From Furcasterigmium furcatum (taxonomy: Eukaryota > Ascomycota > Sordariomycetes > Glomerellales > Plectosphaerellaceae), in NCBI GenBank assembly GCA_001599815.1, contig BCIA01000004.1, forward strand, positions 1,428,862 to 1,492,861: DNA of 64,000 nucleotides, written 5' to 3'. The position numbers were made by a program, and so were the translations under genes. A model generated the notes under the pieces. That model saw only the letters and a list, made by a program, of their open reading frames with translations, did not search any database and was not told where the DNA came from. Shown piece by piece: positions 53,556 to 64,000 of the stretch (position 1 is the first letter of the stretch; every line of letters starts with the position of its first letter).

Positions 53556-55108
53556 CCGTGACTTCTCTCCACCGGCAAGCCGGCATTCACAAGATCACGG
53601 CGTAGTTCCTTTTCCAGGACAGTTGCCCAGCCTCGATGCCAACTCCTGCAGCACGCGGCTAGGCCCAGAATGGCCGAAAGCCGGGGAACGGAGAGCTCCA
53701 AGTCAAAACGACCCCTGTCATGTTCGGCGTCTATGCGGGGAAGAGTGTCAAGATCCGGCTGATCGAGTCGGCACTCCGACGACGTGCAGCGGGAGTGATT
53801 CCCAGTGTGGATGCTGCAGGTCACGAGAGGGGGCGGAATACTACATAAGTCACTCCGCTTCATCGCAGTCGACTCGAAGAGTCCTGACCTGCCTGTCCGG
53901 GACGTTTCTTATATAGTATCGACCATATCACATGCAGAGAAGCTGTAGTTGAGTTGATGAGATGCGAGTCGCTTATCATCGGACATCTTGCCAAACAGCC
54001 CAGATCGGCTGTAGTTGGAACGTCGGTTCAATCTCCGTGGCTGCATGACATTGCTCCATTTCACGCATTCGCCGGTTTCAAGTCCGGAGCCTTCGTGACC
54101 ATGAGGGTTGCAGGCGGAGTATTGACCGTCAAACATCGGAATACAGAGAAGGCGGGGGAGGGGCATCGACAAGGAGCCGATACGCGAGGGCTGTTTATAT
54201 CTCTGACATTGGAGTTGGACTGTACCGGTTAGACGCAGTGAAGATAGTGTGCATCCATGGATGGCGAGGTTCACGTTGATGGTCGTGCGCAGAGGTTCAT
54301 CTTCTCCCTGACACGCCGGCTCATGGAATCCGGATTTGAGACGGGAGACTACACCGGGGACGGGACTGGGCGCCACTTCGCTCCGCGCTTTACCGCGCAA
54401 TGAGTCCGCTGGTCCCCGCTATCTGCCGTAAAGCTTGGAAGCGTGCTGTGATAACACCGTAACCTACCTTTCCCCCAGTGTCTCAGTACGCTCCCGTTTG
54501 TTTCTGCTGCAGACTGGCCCGCATCTGACCGGCGACAATGTCAAGTCGTACCACTGCGTTAGCCCTCTTGGCAGTCTGCGGGGGACGGGAGGGAGCCTTT
54601 GCCCGGAGAAAAGCCGCCGCCCGGTCGCCGGCCCGGGGTCGGGGCCGGACTTCGCTGCTGCTACACGGCGGCACCCCGTTGCGCATCCGGACAATCTTTT
54701 CGTCATTTCGCGCACCGGGGTTGTCTAAGTTTTCCTCCCGCACAGCGGGAAGACGAGGGTCCTTGCAGTTAAGCCAACCTAGCAGCATATAGCAGCACCC
54801 TGCGCATACTGTGGTTATGGTACGGAGCGGTCCTTGTATATTACCTCTTGCGTCGTCTGCGGCACGAGCGGCGTAGACGGAGTAGTCGGCGCGGGCTGCC
54901 ATCTGGCTACGTACTCCTCGCCTGTTTCCAGCGCCCTGAGCAGGGCGGCCAAGAAAAGAAGCGACTTATCGCATGCGGAGTTGTCGTCAGGACGGTCTAT
55001 TCCGCACTGCTGTGCCGCAAACTGCTGCCGCCCAGCATCTGAATGTATTTAGCCAGCTGAATACGCGGGATGCTTTGAGCGCTTCTGGTGGTTGGTTTGC
55101 CTTGCTAA

Positions 55109-55115
55109 TATATAA
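55109..55115 (+). promoter_or_regulatory. TATA box of the 55210 gene
   Basis: TATATAA lies 95 bases before the ATG at 55210. Confidence 0.5.
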
Positions 55116-55209
55116 CCCGGCCACTTCGCCCAACATCAACAACACACTTCCCCTGACTCTTCATCGTCCGAACAAACCTGGCTTCCACTTTTCAGCCACG
55201 CTCGCCAAC

Positions 55210-55575
55210 ATGAAGTTCTCCCTCCTCTCCCTCGCGCCCCTTGCCTTCGGCCTCGCCCTCGCACTCCCCGTCGCCGAAGAGCAGACGCCCCGCCTCGGCG
55301 AGCGCGACACTTGCGACGCCACCACTGCTATTGTCGGTATACCGGGGGGCATCGGCTGGGCGGACCCCCCCGGCTGGGACCAGTGGACCCAGGGAAGCTG
55401 CTCGGGCTGGCCGGTGCCCAACAGCCCACTTGGGCTCCCATATGGTACGAAAGTACGTTGCAACCCCGACGTCGGTCACTGTGTCCAGGAACAGTGCACT
55501 CCTTTCTTCTCGAACCCGGCACCTCCTCGTGCTTTCCGATGCACGCACAGGACCCTCGTGGGCCACTGCTGCTAA
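55210..55575 (+). CDS. Small secreted cysteine-containing protein
   Basis: A 121-residue protein when read without introns. A signal peptide (MKFSLLSLAPLAFGLALALP) and a possible propeptide (VAEEQTPRLGER) precede the mature part starting DTCDATT. It has Trp/Gly/Pro-rich sequence (GIGWADPPGWDQWTQGSCSGW) and further cysteines in VRCNPDVGHCVQEQC, FRCTH and a terminal HCC. A possible intron with a GTACGT donor after TATGGTACGAAA and a CGCACAG acceptor would replace the Cys-rich tail with a Leu-rich one; the Cys-rich reading is preferred because it keeps an even-looking disulfide set. Family unknown. Confidence 0.6.
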   Translation: MKFSLLSLAPLAFGLALALPVAEEQTPRLGERDTCDATTAIVGIPGGIGWADPPGWDQWTQGSCSGWPVPNSPLGLPYGTKVRCNPDVGHCVQEQCTPFFSNPAPPRAFRCTHRTLVGHCC

Positions 55576-56303
55576 GCCTGCTGCTGCGGTAAGAGATACA
55601 GCCTCCATTGTCGTACGCACATGAGGTGTGGATATTGGTCCCTCATGCTGACGGAATGCCGTGCAGGAAAATCCACTTGTTGGGAGAGAGGAGGCGGAAG
55701 ACCCGAGAGCGCTTACTTGGTTATTCACTACCATGTCAACCCGGTGTTTTCATCCATATCCATCCAGCCCTGCTCTACCTCGCCGAGCAATGCCCATTCT
55801 TTTCTTCATAGCTCCTTTAACCACGCCCCGGGAACTACGATACTACTATATAGCTAGAGTTATACGCAACCCGACTCTCTCCACTGTGAAGACTTGTCCA
55901 TCCCATCTCTAAATCCGGCCTCCTCCCCGTATGTGGCACGCAGGCAGTTGACAGGGCTATGAGGTCTAGAGCTGTTCGGCGCAGCATCTACGACTTGCGG
56001 TATCTGTTAACATCAACATTATCAGTTAGCTTGAGGGGCCATTAGGATTGTCAGAAATTAGAGACCCCAGGTGGCTGCCCTCACGGCTATCAACAAGCAA
56101 AACCTATCAAGAAAAAGAGGGGGAAAGAAAGAGAAGGTAAATAATTTGGAAGGGATCATTGCTTATATTCATAATAGCCACTCCTAGACATGCGTAATGC
56201 TCTCTTCTCGTCCCGAAGCTGCGTACGAGTCGCGCGGCACATGGTCCTCCTTCGAAAGATAGGCTATCTAGGCTCTAGTGAAACATCATAACTAAGAACA
56301 CCC
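55576..56303. other. Convergent intergenic region
   Basis: 3' flanks of the small secreted gene (plus) and pirin (minus). It turns AT-rich around 56040-56200 with A-rich runs on the plus strand. No gene is seen. Confidence 0.5.
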
Positions 56304-57215
56304 CTAGAATGATTCTCTCCTGCGGAGGTTGTTGCTCTTCCAGCCCTTGGCCCTCTCAAACCCGTTCTTGGACAGGTAGAAATCCTCAAATGCTTGCTCC
56401 ACCTCTTTTCTGGTGTTCATGACGAACGGCCCGTGCTGCACAACCTCTTGATCCAAGGTCTGCCCAGCGATCAAAAGGAACCTCGCAGGGCCTTCCGCAC
56501 CGGCGTCAACCTCGACGTCAACCTTCTCTCCCTCTTGCTCAAAGGCAACCAGGTCGAAAGCCTCCGCGGTCCGCTGGCCGCCTTGCGCGGAGCCGAAGAT
56601 GGCGGAGCCCTGGAATGTGTAGGCGAAGGCGTTCCAGTTCTTGGGCAGGGGCTGGCTTATCTTGCCGCCCGGCTTGATCTCGACGTCAAGGTACCAGATG
56701 GGAGTGTACGAGAGGTCCCTGACGGAGTCGACGTTTCCGACTCGTCCCGAGATGACCTTGACGCGAACCTTGCCGTCGTCGAGCTCAACGATGGGGATCT
56801 CCGCAGCTTTCAGATCGCGATATCTCGGCTCGACCATCTTGAGATTGGTGGGAAGGTCGACCCAGAGCTGGAAGCCGGTGGCGGGGGTGCCGTCGGAGTC
56901 GGCAAGCGGCTGCTCCGAGTGCATGATGCCTTTTCCGGCGGTCATGAACTGCAGGTCGCCAGCGTGCAGGGTCCCCGCGTTGCCCACAAAGTCTTCGTGC
57001 TCAATGGAACCGCTCAGAATGTACGTCACAGTTTCCTGTCCTCTGTGGGGGTGGTCGGGGAATGAGCCCTCGCCGCGGGCCATGTGGTCGAACATGAGGA
57101 AAGGCGTCATGTGTCGGATCTTGGCGTTGCCGATCGCGCGGCGGACGCGACCTCCGACACCCTCAGACTGCTCGGCGGCACGGAACAGGGTGCGAATGGC
57201 TCGTGAGACCGACAT
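56304..57215 (-). CDS. Pirin family protein
   Basis: A 303-residue intronless protein with the two-cupin pirin fold. The N-terminal cupin keeps all four metal ligands: His55 and His57 in FPDHPHRGQETVTY, His99 and Glu101 in GKGIMHSEQP. The second cupin has YLDVEIKPGG and PFVMNT near the end. Pirins bind iron; members act as nuclear redox cofactors or quercetin dioxygenases, and the fungal role is not settled. The ATG at 57215 opens the conserved SVSRAIRTLF segment; an in-frame ATG at 57404 would add an unrelated N-terminus. A TATAAAA string lies about 200 bases upstream. Confidence 0.92.
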   Translation of the reverse strand: MSVSRAIRTLFRAAEQSEGVGGRVRRAIGNAKIRHMTPFLMFDHMARGEGSFPDHPHRGQETVTYILSGSIEHEDFVGNAGTLHAGDLQFMTAGKGIMHSEQPLADSDGTPATGFQLWVDLPTNLKMVEPRYRDLKAAEIPIVELDDGKVRVKVISGRVGNVDSVRDLSYTPIWYLDVEIKPGGKISQPLPKNWNAFAYTFQGSAIFGSAQGGQRTAEAFDLVAFEQEGEKVDVEVDAGAEGPARFLLIAGQTLDQEVVQHGPFVMNTRKEVEQAFEDFYLSKNGFERAKGWKSNNLRRRESF

Positions 57216-59335
57216 TGTTGTTTGATTTGTTGTCAAAGTTGTAGATTTGTCCGATCGGTGGGATGGATTAATATCAGGAAGTTCTTGATCGTCCGGAAAA
57301 GTCCGAAGTTCGCGTACGGTTGTAGGGAGTTTGTATGTCGCAGTACTTGATTGCAGCTTGAAGTGTGTTTTTGTGAGAGTCAAACAATGGAACACCGGCA
57401 GCAACTGGTAGTTTTATATTGTTCGACAAAGGGATAGTTGGAAATCGCTGGAAATGGTTCTCTGGATATCTTGGCCAATTCATAAGTCGTTTATAAGAGC
57501 GAAGTCAGGATTCGAGGGATCTTGGTCACAGCCGCGCGGTTGTCCTGAGTTAAGCAACCGCAGCTCCCTGTCCGCTTCGGGCGCCCGATGATGCCAGATC
57601 AACGATCACCATCGCTACCATACTGCGTCAGGCAGGAAGTTTATAGACGAGATACGACACATTGCACTACCGTATCTCACAAAATGACGAAGCATGACAA
57701 ACGCTTACACGACCTCTCACGAGTTGAGTCCGTCGAAGAAGGGTGGTACTCACATTCTCCAGCCTAACAGGCGCTTCCCTATTTTGCTCGTAATCAAGAT
57801 AGTACTCAACTGCAGGAAACTTACATCAGCGACAACCAATGGAGTCGAGCAGCGCGCGCACGGACCTTTGACATGCCGCAAGCGGACATTCCTAGACTAA
57901 TAGCGGCGGCAAAAGTTACGGCCTGGTTCTGGCCTAAGTAACGCCGCCTTAAAGGTTTTAGGACGCGCTGGTGACACTTGTCCCCGTCCAGGAAAAGATG
58001 TCACGATAGTTTCACCTGAGATGATCTACAATTCACGCCGCAGGTGAAGATACTGCGAGCTCTTACTGTCGGAAAAGCCCGGCCTCCATCGCCAGCCGGA
58101 CACAGCCTGTTCCGACCCATTTTCGTGTCTGAAGCTGTCAAATCTGTAATTAGAAGCCGGCCAGATAAGCTCGTGAAAGACGCACAGACGATGGACGAGC
58201 GACACGGGATGATCGTGACGCACCGGATGGTGCGGCGCCAGGGGCTTGGACGCGGCAATATGGCCCATTTGGGATAGCTATGAGGATGAATATCTGTGAG
58301 AAATCGCTCCCCGAGTCATTTATGAAGAGCTCGGCCCTGTTTTGGTGGCAGATCCTGACCGAGCTGCTGTCGATCTGTCGCGGCGGCGCGGCCTCCAATC
58401 TCAATCCACCGGTCACCGAGCGTTCGCGGTTAAGCTCACCTGCAATGGGCATTTCGTACCAGAACACACAATTCACTGGAAAAGATGTCGCTGCCTGGTG
58501 GTGAGGCCTGAAGTCAAAAGCCGTTGACCCCAGTCTGAGAGAGTAGCTGGAAGAACTCTTAACCGATCTGATCACCACTGACGCGGTGATTGCGAACGCG
58601 GACGCCCGCTGAGCGGCTCAGGATAGTCTCATGTTGATGGATATACTAGAAAAACAACGTTAGAAACGCTCCTCCACCAAGATAGCTCCGGGACCTCTGA
58701 GCGGTTCAGTCCGTCCCACGTTGCGGCTCTGCGGACAAATCACGAGTCTTCGACCGTGGCAGAGACCCCCACGGACCTCGAGCTTCGACCACGTCCCACA
58801 CATTTGGATCACGTCTTGGCTCAAAATAGAGCCAGGTCCTCTTTTCTCCGACATGCGGCTCCTCGCATCATACAAATCTGGTCCGGCCCGGAGACCCGCC
58901 GGCCTCTTGAACGTTCACGAGAAGACTCGCTTCCAAAGAGCAGAGGAGCAGGCAGGCGGCGAGCCCGCAAAAACAGTCCAGCTCGGACCGGAATAGCAGT
59001 GTTTTGTTTCACTTGATATTCATAGAGGCAGAGACCGTGCTTCCAGGCCAAAGCAGCTTCAGGGACGGAATACTTATATCCAAGAGCGTGTCGCCAAGAG
59101 TCGCCAAGATAGGAGACACCCCCTTCTGCTGTCTGTCAGATTTCCGGTGTTCCTTTGAGAGTTTCGCTGCCTCCTGTCACCTTGGCCAAGGCGGGAGATC
59201 TACCTTGGCGATCCTCGGCATCTCATCTCTACCAACAATCCTAACATTCCGCTCCCAAAGTACCGCTTGATTCCCCATTTCCGCCAAATCTCACTCTAAC
59301 CGAATACCACATTCGCATTCCAAGCGCCAGACGCC
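57216..59335. other. 2.1 kb divergent gene-poor region
   Basis: Promoters of the pirin gene (minus) and the Mae1-like transporter (plus) occupy the ends. Frames at 57694-57900, 58001-58578 and 58660-59051 lack domains and overlap on opposite strands. Nothing else is recognised. Confidence 0.5.
57412..57418 (-). promoter_or_regulatory. TATA-like element upstream of pirin
   Basis: TATAAAA on the minus strand about 200 bases before the pirin ATG; somewhat far, so tentative. Confidence 0.3.
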
Positions 59336-60691
59336 ATGGACAGACGACGAGATGATTCCGCCTGGAGCGAATCAAATCAATCAACGAGGCAGAACTCAGC
59401 CGACTACCAAAACTACCCTCCCGCGAGCCGAGGAAACCTCTCGCCGCTAGACGTCGACTTCGAGAAGGAGAAAGCCAAGGCGGCCTACGCCGCATCCACC
59501 CCAATGACAGAAAAAGGCGAAGGTCACGGCCCCGGTGGCCATGGCCATGGTCCTGGTCACGTCGACATCAACGACCCGAATCGGCCAAGACTTACCTTCA
59601 AGAAACGTCTCCATCACTTCACCTGGGCCTGGTACACTCTCCCCATGAGCACGGGCGGCCTGTCGCTCCTCATATTCAACCAGCCATTCCAGTTCCCCGG
59701 CTTGCGGCAGATTGGCGCGGGCGTGTACGCCTTCAACATCGTTATCCTCCTCTTTGTCACCTCCATGATGATTGCCCGCTTCTTTCTCTACGCCGGCGAC
59801 CTATCCGCCTCCATCAAGCACGAGAGAGAGGGCTTCTTCCTCCCGACATTCTTCCTCTCCATGGCCACCCTCATCACCAGCACAGAGAGATACGTCATCC
59901 CCGCGACCGACGCTACCATGCTCTGGGTCATACAGGCTGCTTTCTACGGCTACGTGATCATGACGCTCGCCCTTGCCCTTGGCCAGTACAGCTACGTCTT
60001 CGCCGCCAAGAGCTTTTCCCTGCAGACCATGATGCCTACGTGGATCCTGCCCATCTTCCCCATCATGCTCTCGGGCACCATCGCGTCCGTCATCGCCGAG
60101 AAACAGCCCGACTCCCAGGTCGTGTCCATCATCGTCGGCGGACTGACGTGCCAGGGCCTCGGCTTATCCGTCGCCGTCCTCATGTACGCACATATGATCG
60201 GCCGCCTGATGCAGGCTGGGCTACCCAACCGTGAGCACCGCCCGGGTCTGTTCATGAACGTCGGCCCGCCGGCCTTCACGGCCCTCGCGCTCATCGGCAT
60301 GGCGAATGGGTTGCCGAACAATCTCGACCCGGATCGGGACGGCATCCTCCTCGACGCGGGGATGATCCGGACCATGGCGCTCATCGCTGCTGTTTTCCTG
60401 TGGGCGCTCAGCTTCTGGTGGTTCGGCATCGCCACCATCGCCGTCCTGCAGTCTCCTCCTGTCTACTTCCATCTCGGGTGGTGGGCCATGGTCTTCCCGA
60501 ACACCGGGTTCACGCTGGCTACCATCACTATTGGGAACCAGCTGGACAATGATGCCGTGCGATGGGTGGGCACGGGCATGAGCATTGTGATTCTGCTGGC
60601 GTATTTCTTCGTGCTCTACTTTCACGTGCGGGCCTTCATCATCCAGGACATCATGTACCCCGGGCGAGATGAGGACTTCAACGATCATTAA
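59336..60691 (+). CDS. Mae1/TDT-type (SLAC1-like) transporter
   Basis: A 451-residue intronless membrane protein. A cytosolic N-terminus of about 95 residues includes a Gly/His-rich segment (GHGPGGHGHGPGH). The ten-helix TDT domain opens with FTWAWYTLPMSTGGLSLLI, the family signature, followed by FPGLRQIGAGVYAFN and regular hydrophobic helices up to YFFVLYFHVRAFI. Relatives are yeast malate permease Mae1 and sulfite pump Ssu1. The GGLSLLI and FFLPTFFLS segments look closer to the malate/dicarboxylate branch, but the substrate is inferred. Confidence 0.9.
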   Translation: MDRRRDDSAWSESNQSTRQNSADYQNYPPASRGNLSPLDVDFEKEKAKAAYAASTPMTEKGEGHGPGGHGHGPGHVDINDPNRPRLTFKKRLHHFTWAWYTLPMSTGGLSLLIFNQPFQFPGLRQIGAGVYAFNIVILLFVTSMMIARFFLYAGDLSASIKHEREGFFLPTFFLSMATLITSTERYVIPATDATMLWVIQAAFYGYVIMTLALALGQYSYVFAAKSFSLQTMMPTWILPIFPIMLSGTIASVIAEKQPDSQVVSIIVGGLTCQGLGLSVAVLMYAHMIGRLMQAGLPNREHRPGLFMNVGPPAFTALALIGMANGLPNNLDPDRDGILLDAGMIRTMALIAAVFLWALSFWWFGIATIAVLQSPPVYFHLGWWAMVFPNTGFTLATITIGNQLDNDAVRWVGTGMSIVILLAYFFVLYFHVRAFIIQDIMYPGRDEDFNDH

Positions 60692-61317
60692 GCGTGTCCT
60701 TTTACGGCGGTTTGTTTGTATTGTGCGACAGCGGGAAGCGAGGGCTGGGATACCCAGGAGGCGTAATGCCGGCGCGTGGTATTCGGTGGGTGGCTGCATC
60801 TGTCCCTAACGACCTGACGAACTTGACTAGACCATCATTAGAACTAAAACCGAGTAGAGGGCTGGCGTAAGGATTCTATACATTCTTTGAAACAATCAGA
60901 TATCCAACTTCATCTGTGCAGCCAATCTTTGGAAACAACGTTTTAAGGGTGCAGAGTAGCTCAACCGGCGGTGGTCACTTCGGGGCCACGGGCTGCGGAC
61001 TGGCAGTCATTTCCAAGCCACGTACTTGCGTAGCATGAAGATGTCGTGTGTTACCATAGTTGCTGGACGCGCCCAACGGGAATCGGCTTGAGATGTTGTT
61101 GTGGTTGTACTGGCCGCCTAACGGCCGAGCCACAAGTCGTGACCCGTACTCCGTCATAGAACCAGGCTGGATATCCTCGATACCATACTCCCTTTCTCCT
61201 TGCCCTTTTCTCTTCTTTACGATATGCTTCAGCAAACACTCTTTATTATCCCAGTCCCCTAAGTTGCAAGCACTGCTTACATCAGATAAGATCCCAGCAT
61301 CACCCATTCAACCCATC
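60692..61317. other. Intergenic, no supported gene
   Basis: 3' flank of the transporter and promoter of the DUF3176 gene. Short antisense frames at 60975-61307 are featureless. Confidence 0.5.
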
Positions 61318-63337
61318 ATGGATGAAGGGCAGCTCGTTGCTCAGGGTCACCGCCCCGCGTCTGCCTTGCCGACTACGAGCACGGATGGCACATCAATTGC
61401 GATGATGCCACTGTTGCCGCCAGAGAACAAATCATCATCAGAAGAGGAAGAAAGCCCCCGAAGAAGTCTCCCCCAAGAAGTCCAGGGACAGACCATGGGC
61501 CTCATGGTGGTGGTGGTGGTGGTGGTGGGAGATTGGCAGTTGCCTCACAAGCATCGTCGGTTGTGGTCTCCTGCTGGTTCTTCTGTGGTCTATCGATGAG
61601 CAGTCGCAAGCGTCCTGGCCATATCAAGTGGCGCCAAACACCCTACTTGCCATCATATCTACCTTGTCCCGGACTGCCATGATGGTTCCTGTCGCATCCT
61701 GCCTCAGTCAGCTGAAGTGGCGTCATTTCCGCGTCCATCAACACCGTCTGAGCCACTGGACGTCATTGACCGTGCAAGCCGAGGCCCTTGGGGCTCACTT
61801 CAGCTTATATTTCAGCTCGGAAGAACAAGTGTGGTCATCTCAATGCTTGCAGCCGTCACTGTCTTATCCCTTGCCGTCGGGTCGACAGTACAACTACTCT
61901 TGGAGATGCCGTCACGAAACACCACGCGAGATAATGTCACGGCTGAGATCGAAATTGCAACTCAGTACATGCCCCGATCACGGGAGTGGTCTCTATCCAG
62001 AGAGGGTTCGTACAGCTTCTTAGCGTTGGCAACGTAGTCCTGTTGCTTTTCTTCTCCCGCTGACCAAATTTGTTCTGATAGCCTCTGACGGACCGATTGC
62101 AAGGGACTACTGGTCAGAGTTCCTCCTAGCATTGCTCGGAGGAGTTATCAACCCCCTGCAGCCTGAATTCTCATGTCCTGGCGAGACTTGCTCATGGCCA
62201 ACGTTCACTACCATGGGAATATGCATTCATTTCGAGAACACGACTGACAAGCTCACAGTCGACTGTGGACCGGTCGGCTCTGAGATTGATATCGCCAAGA
62301 GGCCATCCTCATCGAAGGACCCCGAAGCCCACTGGGTAGTGAACTGCACGTTCAAAACACCTGGCCTAGACACGGAAGCGCCTCCTAAATACTCACACAA
62401 CTTCAACTGGACCTTCCGCAACGCCTCGCAATATTCTTCGTCAAGAACCGTCGAAGATCCACAATACATGATGACGGACGTGACACTATTCGACAATGCA
62501 GGCTCACTTCTCGGCCTGGATTTGAACCAAACACTCTCATTGCTTGCCATCACCATGATGACCGGCCAACGACCTGCGAATGAGCCCCCTGGCCCACCGG
62601 AGGTCTATCTATATCACACAGTCTTCTATCCCTGCAGCCAAACCTATCACGGTCTTGTCGCAACACAGAACAGACTGTCTGCAACATTGTTGGAGACGGA
62701 GCCACTGGATTATCTGACCGATCTGGACAATATGGACCTGGATAATCCCACGATGTACCACGAGGCTTCCTCAACTGGCGCCAGATTGTCAATCGATCTC
62801 CAGACATGGTATTCTATCTTTGACCTGGTCCTTAGCAACTGGATGAGCTCCATATCGGCTGATGCTTCTCGCCTCGGGACCTCGGCCTACTCTCAATCTG
62901 CCACAGACCTCAACACAGCCATCGGGCCCTGGATCTGGCACAACGGCGTCGACCGCGCGATGAGAAACATCGCCACAACTATCAGCAGTCTCATGCGCAA
63001 CCACGATGTAGGGGACAACTCCAACGCCACGATTATCGCAGGCAAAGTGCAGGTTTCGGAAGTCTACTTCAGGGTCCGCTGGCCCTGGATCTGCGTCATT
63101 GTGGCGGAGACAGTCTGCATCACGCTTCTCCTCATTCTAACTATCCACATCTCGCGAAAGGATAGTCTCGTCAAGGATTCGACATTCGCCTACCTGCTGC
63201 ATGGCTTGGAAGGGTCGGAGACGATTCAGGTGCAACAGCCAGAGACTACTACAACCTTGGACGAGCTGGCGAAGACGATCACGGTGCGATTGGAAGAAGA
63301 TGATGCTGGGAACTTGAGATTCAGGAAGAAGTCGTAG
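61318..63337 (+). CDS. DUF3176 membrane protein with two apparent compensating frameshifts
   Basis: Exons about 61318-62005 and 62082-63337 (intron GTTCGT to GATAG), roughly 647 residues if both frame changes are accepted. The family pattern is three N-terminal membrane helices (WEIGSCLTSIVGCGLLLVLL, NTLLAIISTLSRTAMMVPV, VVISMLAAVTVLSLAVGST), the hallmark DRASRGPWGSLQLIF, a long glycosylated ectodomain with SCPGETCSWPTF, and a last helix (WICVIVAETVCITLLLILTI). The start ATG and DRASRGPWG lie in one frame, but the first two helices lie in the next frame. The shifts fall in about 61406-61500 and 61715-61735. A run of eight TGG codons precedes WEIGSC. Function of DUF3176 is unknown. Either sequence errors or a damaged allele is possible. 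Confidence 0.7.
61505..61528 (+). repeat. (TGG)8 microsatellite encoding a Trp run
   Basis: Eight perfect TGG units. In the frame of the first DUF3176 helix they encode eight consecutive Trp residues directly before EIGSC; in the start-codon frame they would encode Val. Confidence 0.9.
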
Positions 63338-64000
63338 TACTTCTGCGCCGTGACGGTATCATCTTAACTAGACATTCGGCGCTGTATTCTTAAGATTGTT
63401 ACAACATCACTAGTTATGATGGCGGTTCTTCTCCCACTTCGTCACTAATAATGCAAGGAATCTTCCGTCAGTCAGATGCAGTGCGAGAGGCGGCATGTTT
63501 GCCACGTCTTTTCAACGCGGCGGCACGGGCCGAAGTCGGGTGGCGTCACGCCAACAGCGTCTTGTCGACTATGGACAGGTCTGCGGGCGTTGATCCCGGC
63601 CGACATGCATGTGTGTACCCTTGTCCCGCTCGTCTGCACTCTCCGCGCCTTCGCCGGGGCCCATGACGAGGCACACCATGTCTGGGCCAAACGAAGACCT
63701 CCAGGATGGGTTGGATGAGCTTCTGCGATATAGCCCACGACAGGTCTTGCCAACTCGCGGTCGATCACTGAACAAGCTCACGTCCTACATCCAAAAAAGG
63801 CCACACAGAGCCCTCGCCTCCGCCTCCGAGAAGACCGCATGGGGTGATATCCCAGAATAGTATTACGTAGTGATATGTAGTTAACACCCGGCCCGGGTGA
63901 TGATGATGGCAGTGCGCCCATGTACACAATTTCTCCGCTTGACCGGCCAGTAGACACAGGAAAACTTATCAAAATGAATGCGTGCTCCATTCCGCCCGCT
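63338..64000. other. Right-edge region, no supported gene
   Basis: 3' flank of the DUF3176 gene. Overlapping frames at 63451-63860 on both strands are short, lack features and contradict each other. Confidence 0.5.

Larger units (their letters stand above)
53438..55209. other. 1.8 kb divergent intergenic region
   Basis: Holds the cutinase promoter at the left and the promoter of the next small secreted protein at the right. Frames at 53488-53916, 53909-54400 and 54435-55052 have no recognisable features. Nothing else is seen. Confidence 0.5.

Noticed and set aside
63451..63860. Overlapping short ORFs at the right edge
   Set aside because: They conflict on both strands, have no features, and lie in the 3' flank of the DUF3176 gene.

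Overview
This window is nuclear DNA of a filamentous ascomycete (Pezizomycotina), most likely a sordariomycete. The evidence is short GT-AG introns (about 45-80 bases) with CTAAC/CTGAC-like branch points, a single dispersed 5S rRNA gene rather than an rDNA array, and characteristic fungal families: AA9 polysaccharide monooxygenase, GH55, CE5 cutinase, Zn2Cys6 regulators, DUF3176 and MCT-type MFS carriers. Lineage is inferred from gene content only. No bacterial, phage or CRISPR features are seen.

Layout. 0-8 kb: a possible gene end at the left edge, a small Met/His-rich protein with an N-myristoylation-like start, a GNAT acetyltransferase, a small 'n-acetylglutamate synthase-like' protein, an AA9 LPMO, then an EI24/Rrt8-like membrane protein. 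9-16 kb: a 1402-residue secreted modular repeat protein and an MCT-type transporter. 17-26 kb: an 11-exon gene fusing a DUF2235 alpha/beta-hydrolase to a GTPase domain, ending 31 bases from a convergent Zn2Cys6 regulator; then a 5S rRNA gene and an eight-exon sugar transporter. 28-38 kb: a secreted cyanovirin-N-like protein, a small secreted protein, a GH5 glycosidase, a secreted unknown protein and an F-box-like protein. 38-43 kb: a 12-exon GH55 enzyme with an unusually long Cys/Pro/Thr-rich extension. 45-50 kb: a large membrane protein, a truncated 5S-like sequence, a probable GPI-anchored protein, and a Cys-rich protein beside a stalk-plus-membrane segment. 51-64 kb: a decayed amino acid permease, a cutinase, a small secreted protein, a pirin, a Mae1/TDT-type transporter and a DUF3176 membrane protein with a poly-Trp run and two apparent compensating frameshifts.

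Functionally the window is rich in secreted and surface proteins. Four carbohydrate- or cutin-active enzymes (AA9, GH5, GH55, CE5) fit a plant-associated or saprotrophic life, with sugar, monocarboxylate and dicarboxylate carriers nearby. They are not one cluster: they lie kilobases apart on both strands. Gene-poor stretches at 26-31, 43-45, 47-48.5, 50.9-52.7 and 57.2-59.3 kb hold relics rather than intact genes.

Exon coordinates were worked out by hand from splice signals and reading-frame continuity. Boundaries that rest on inference are flagged in each entry.
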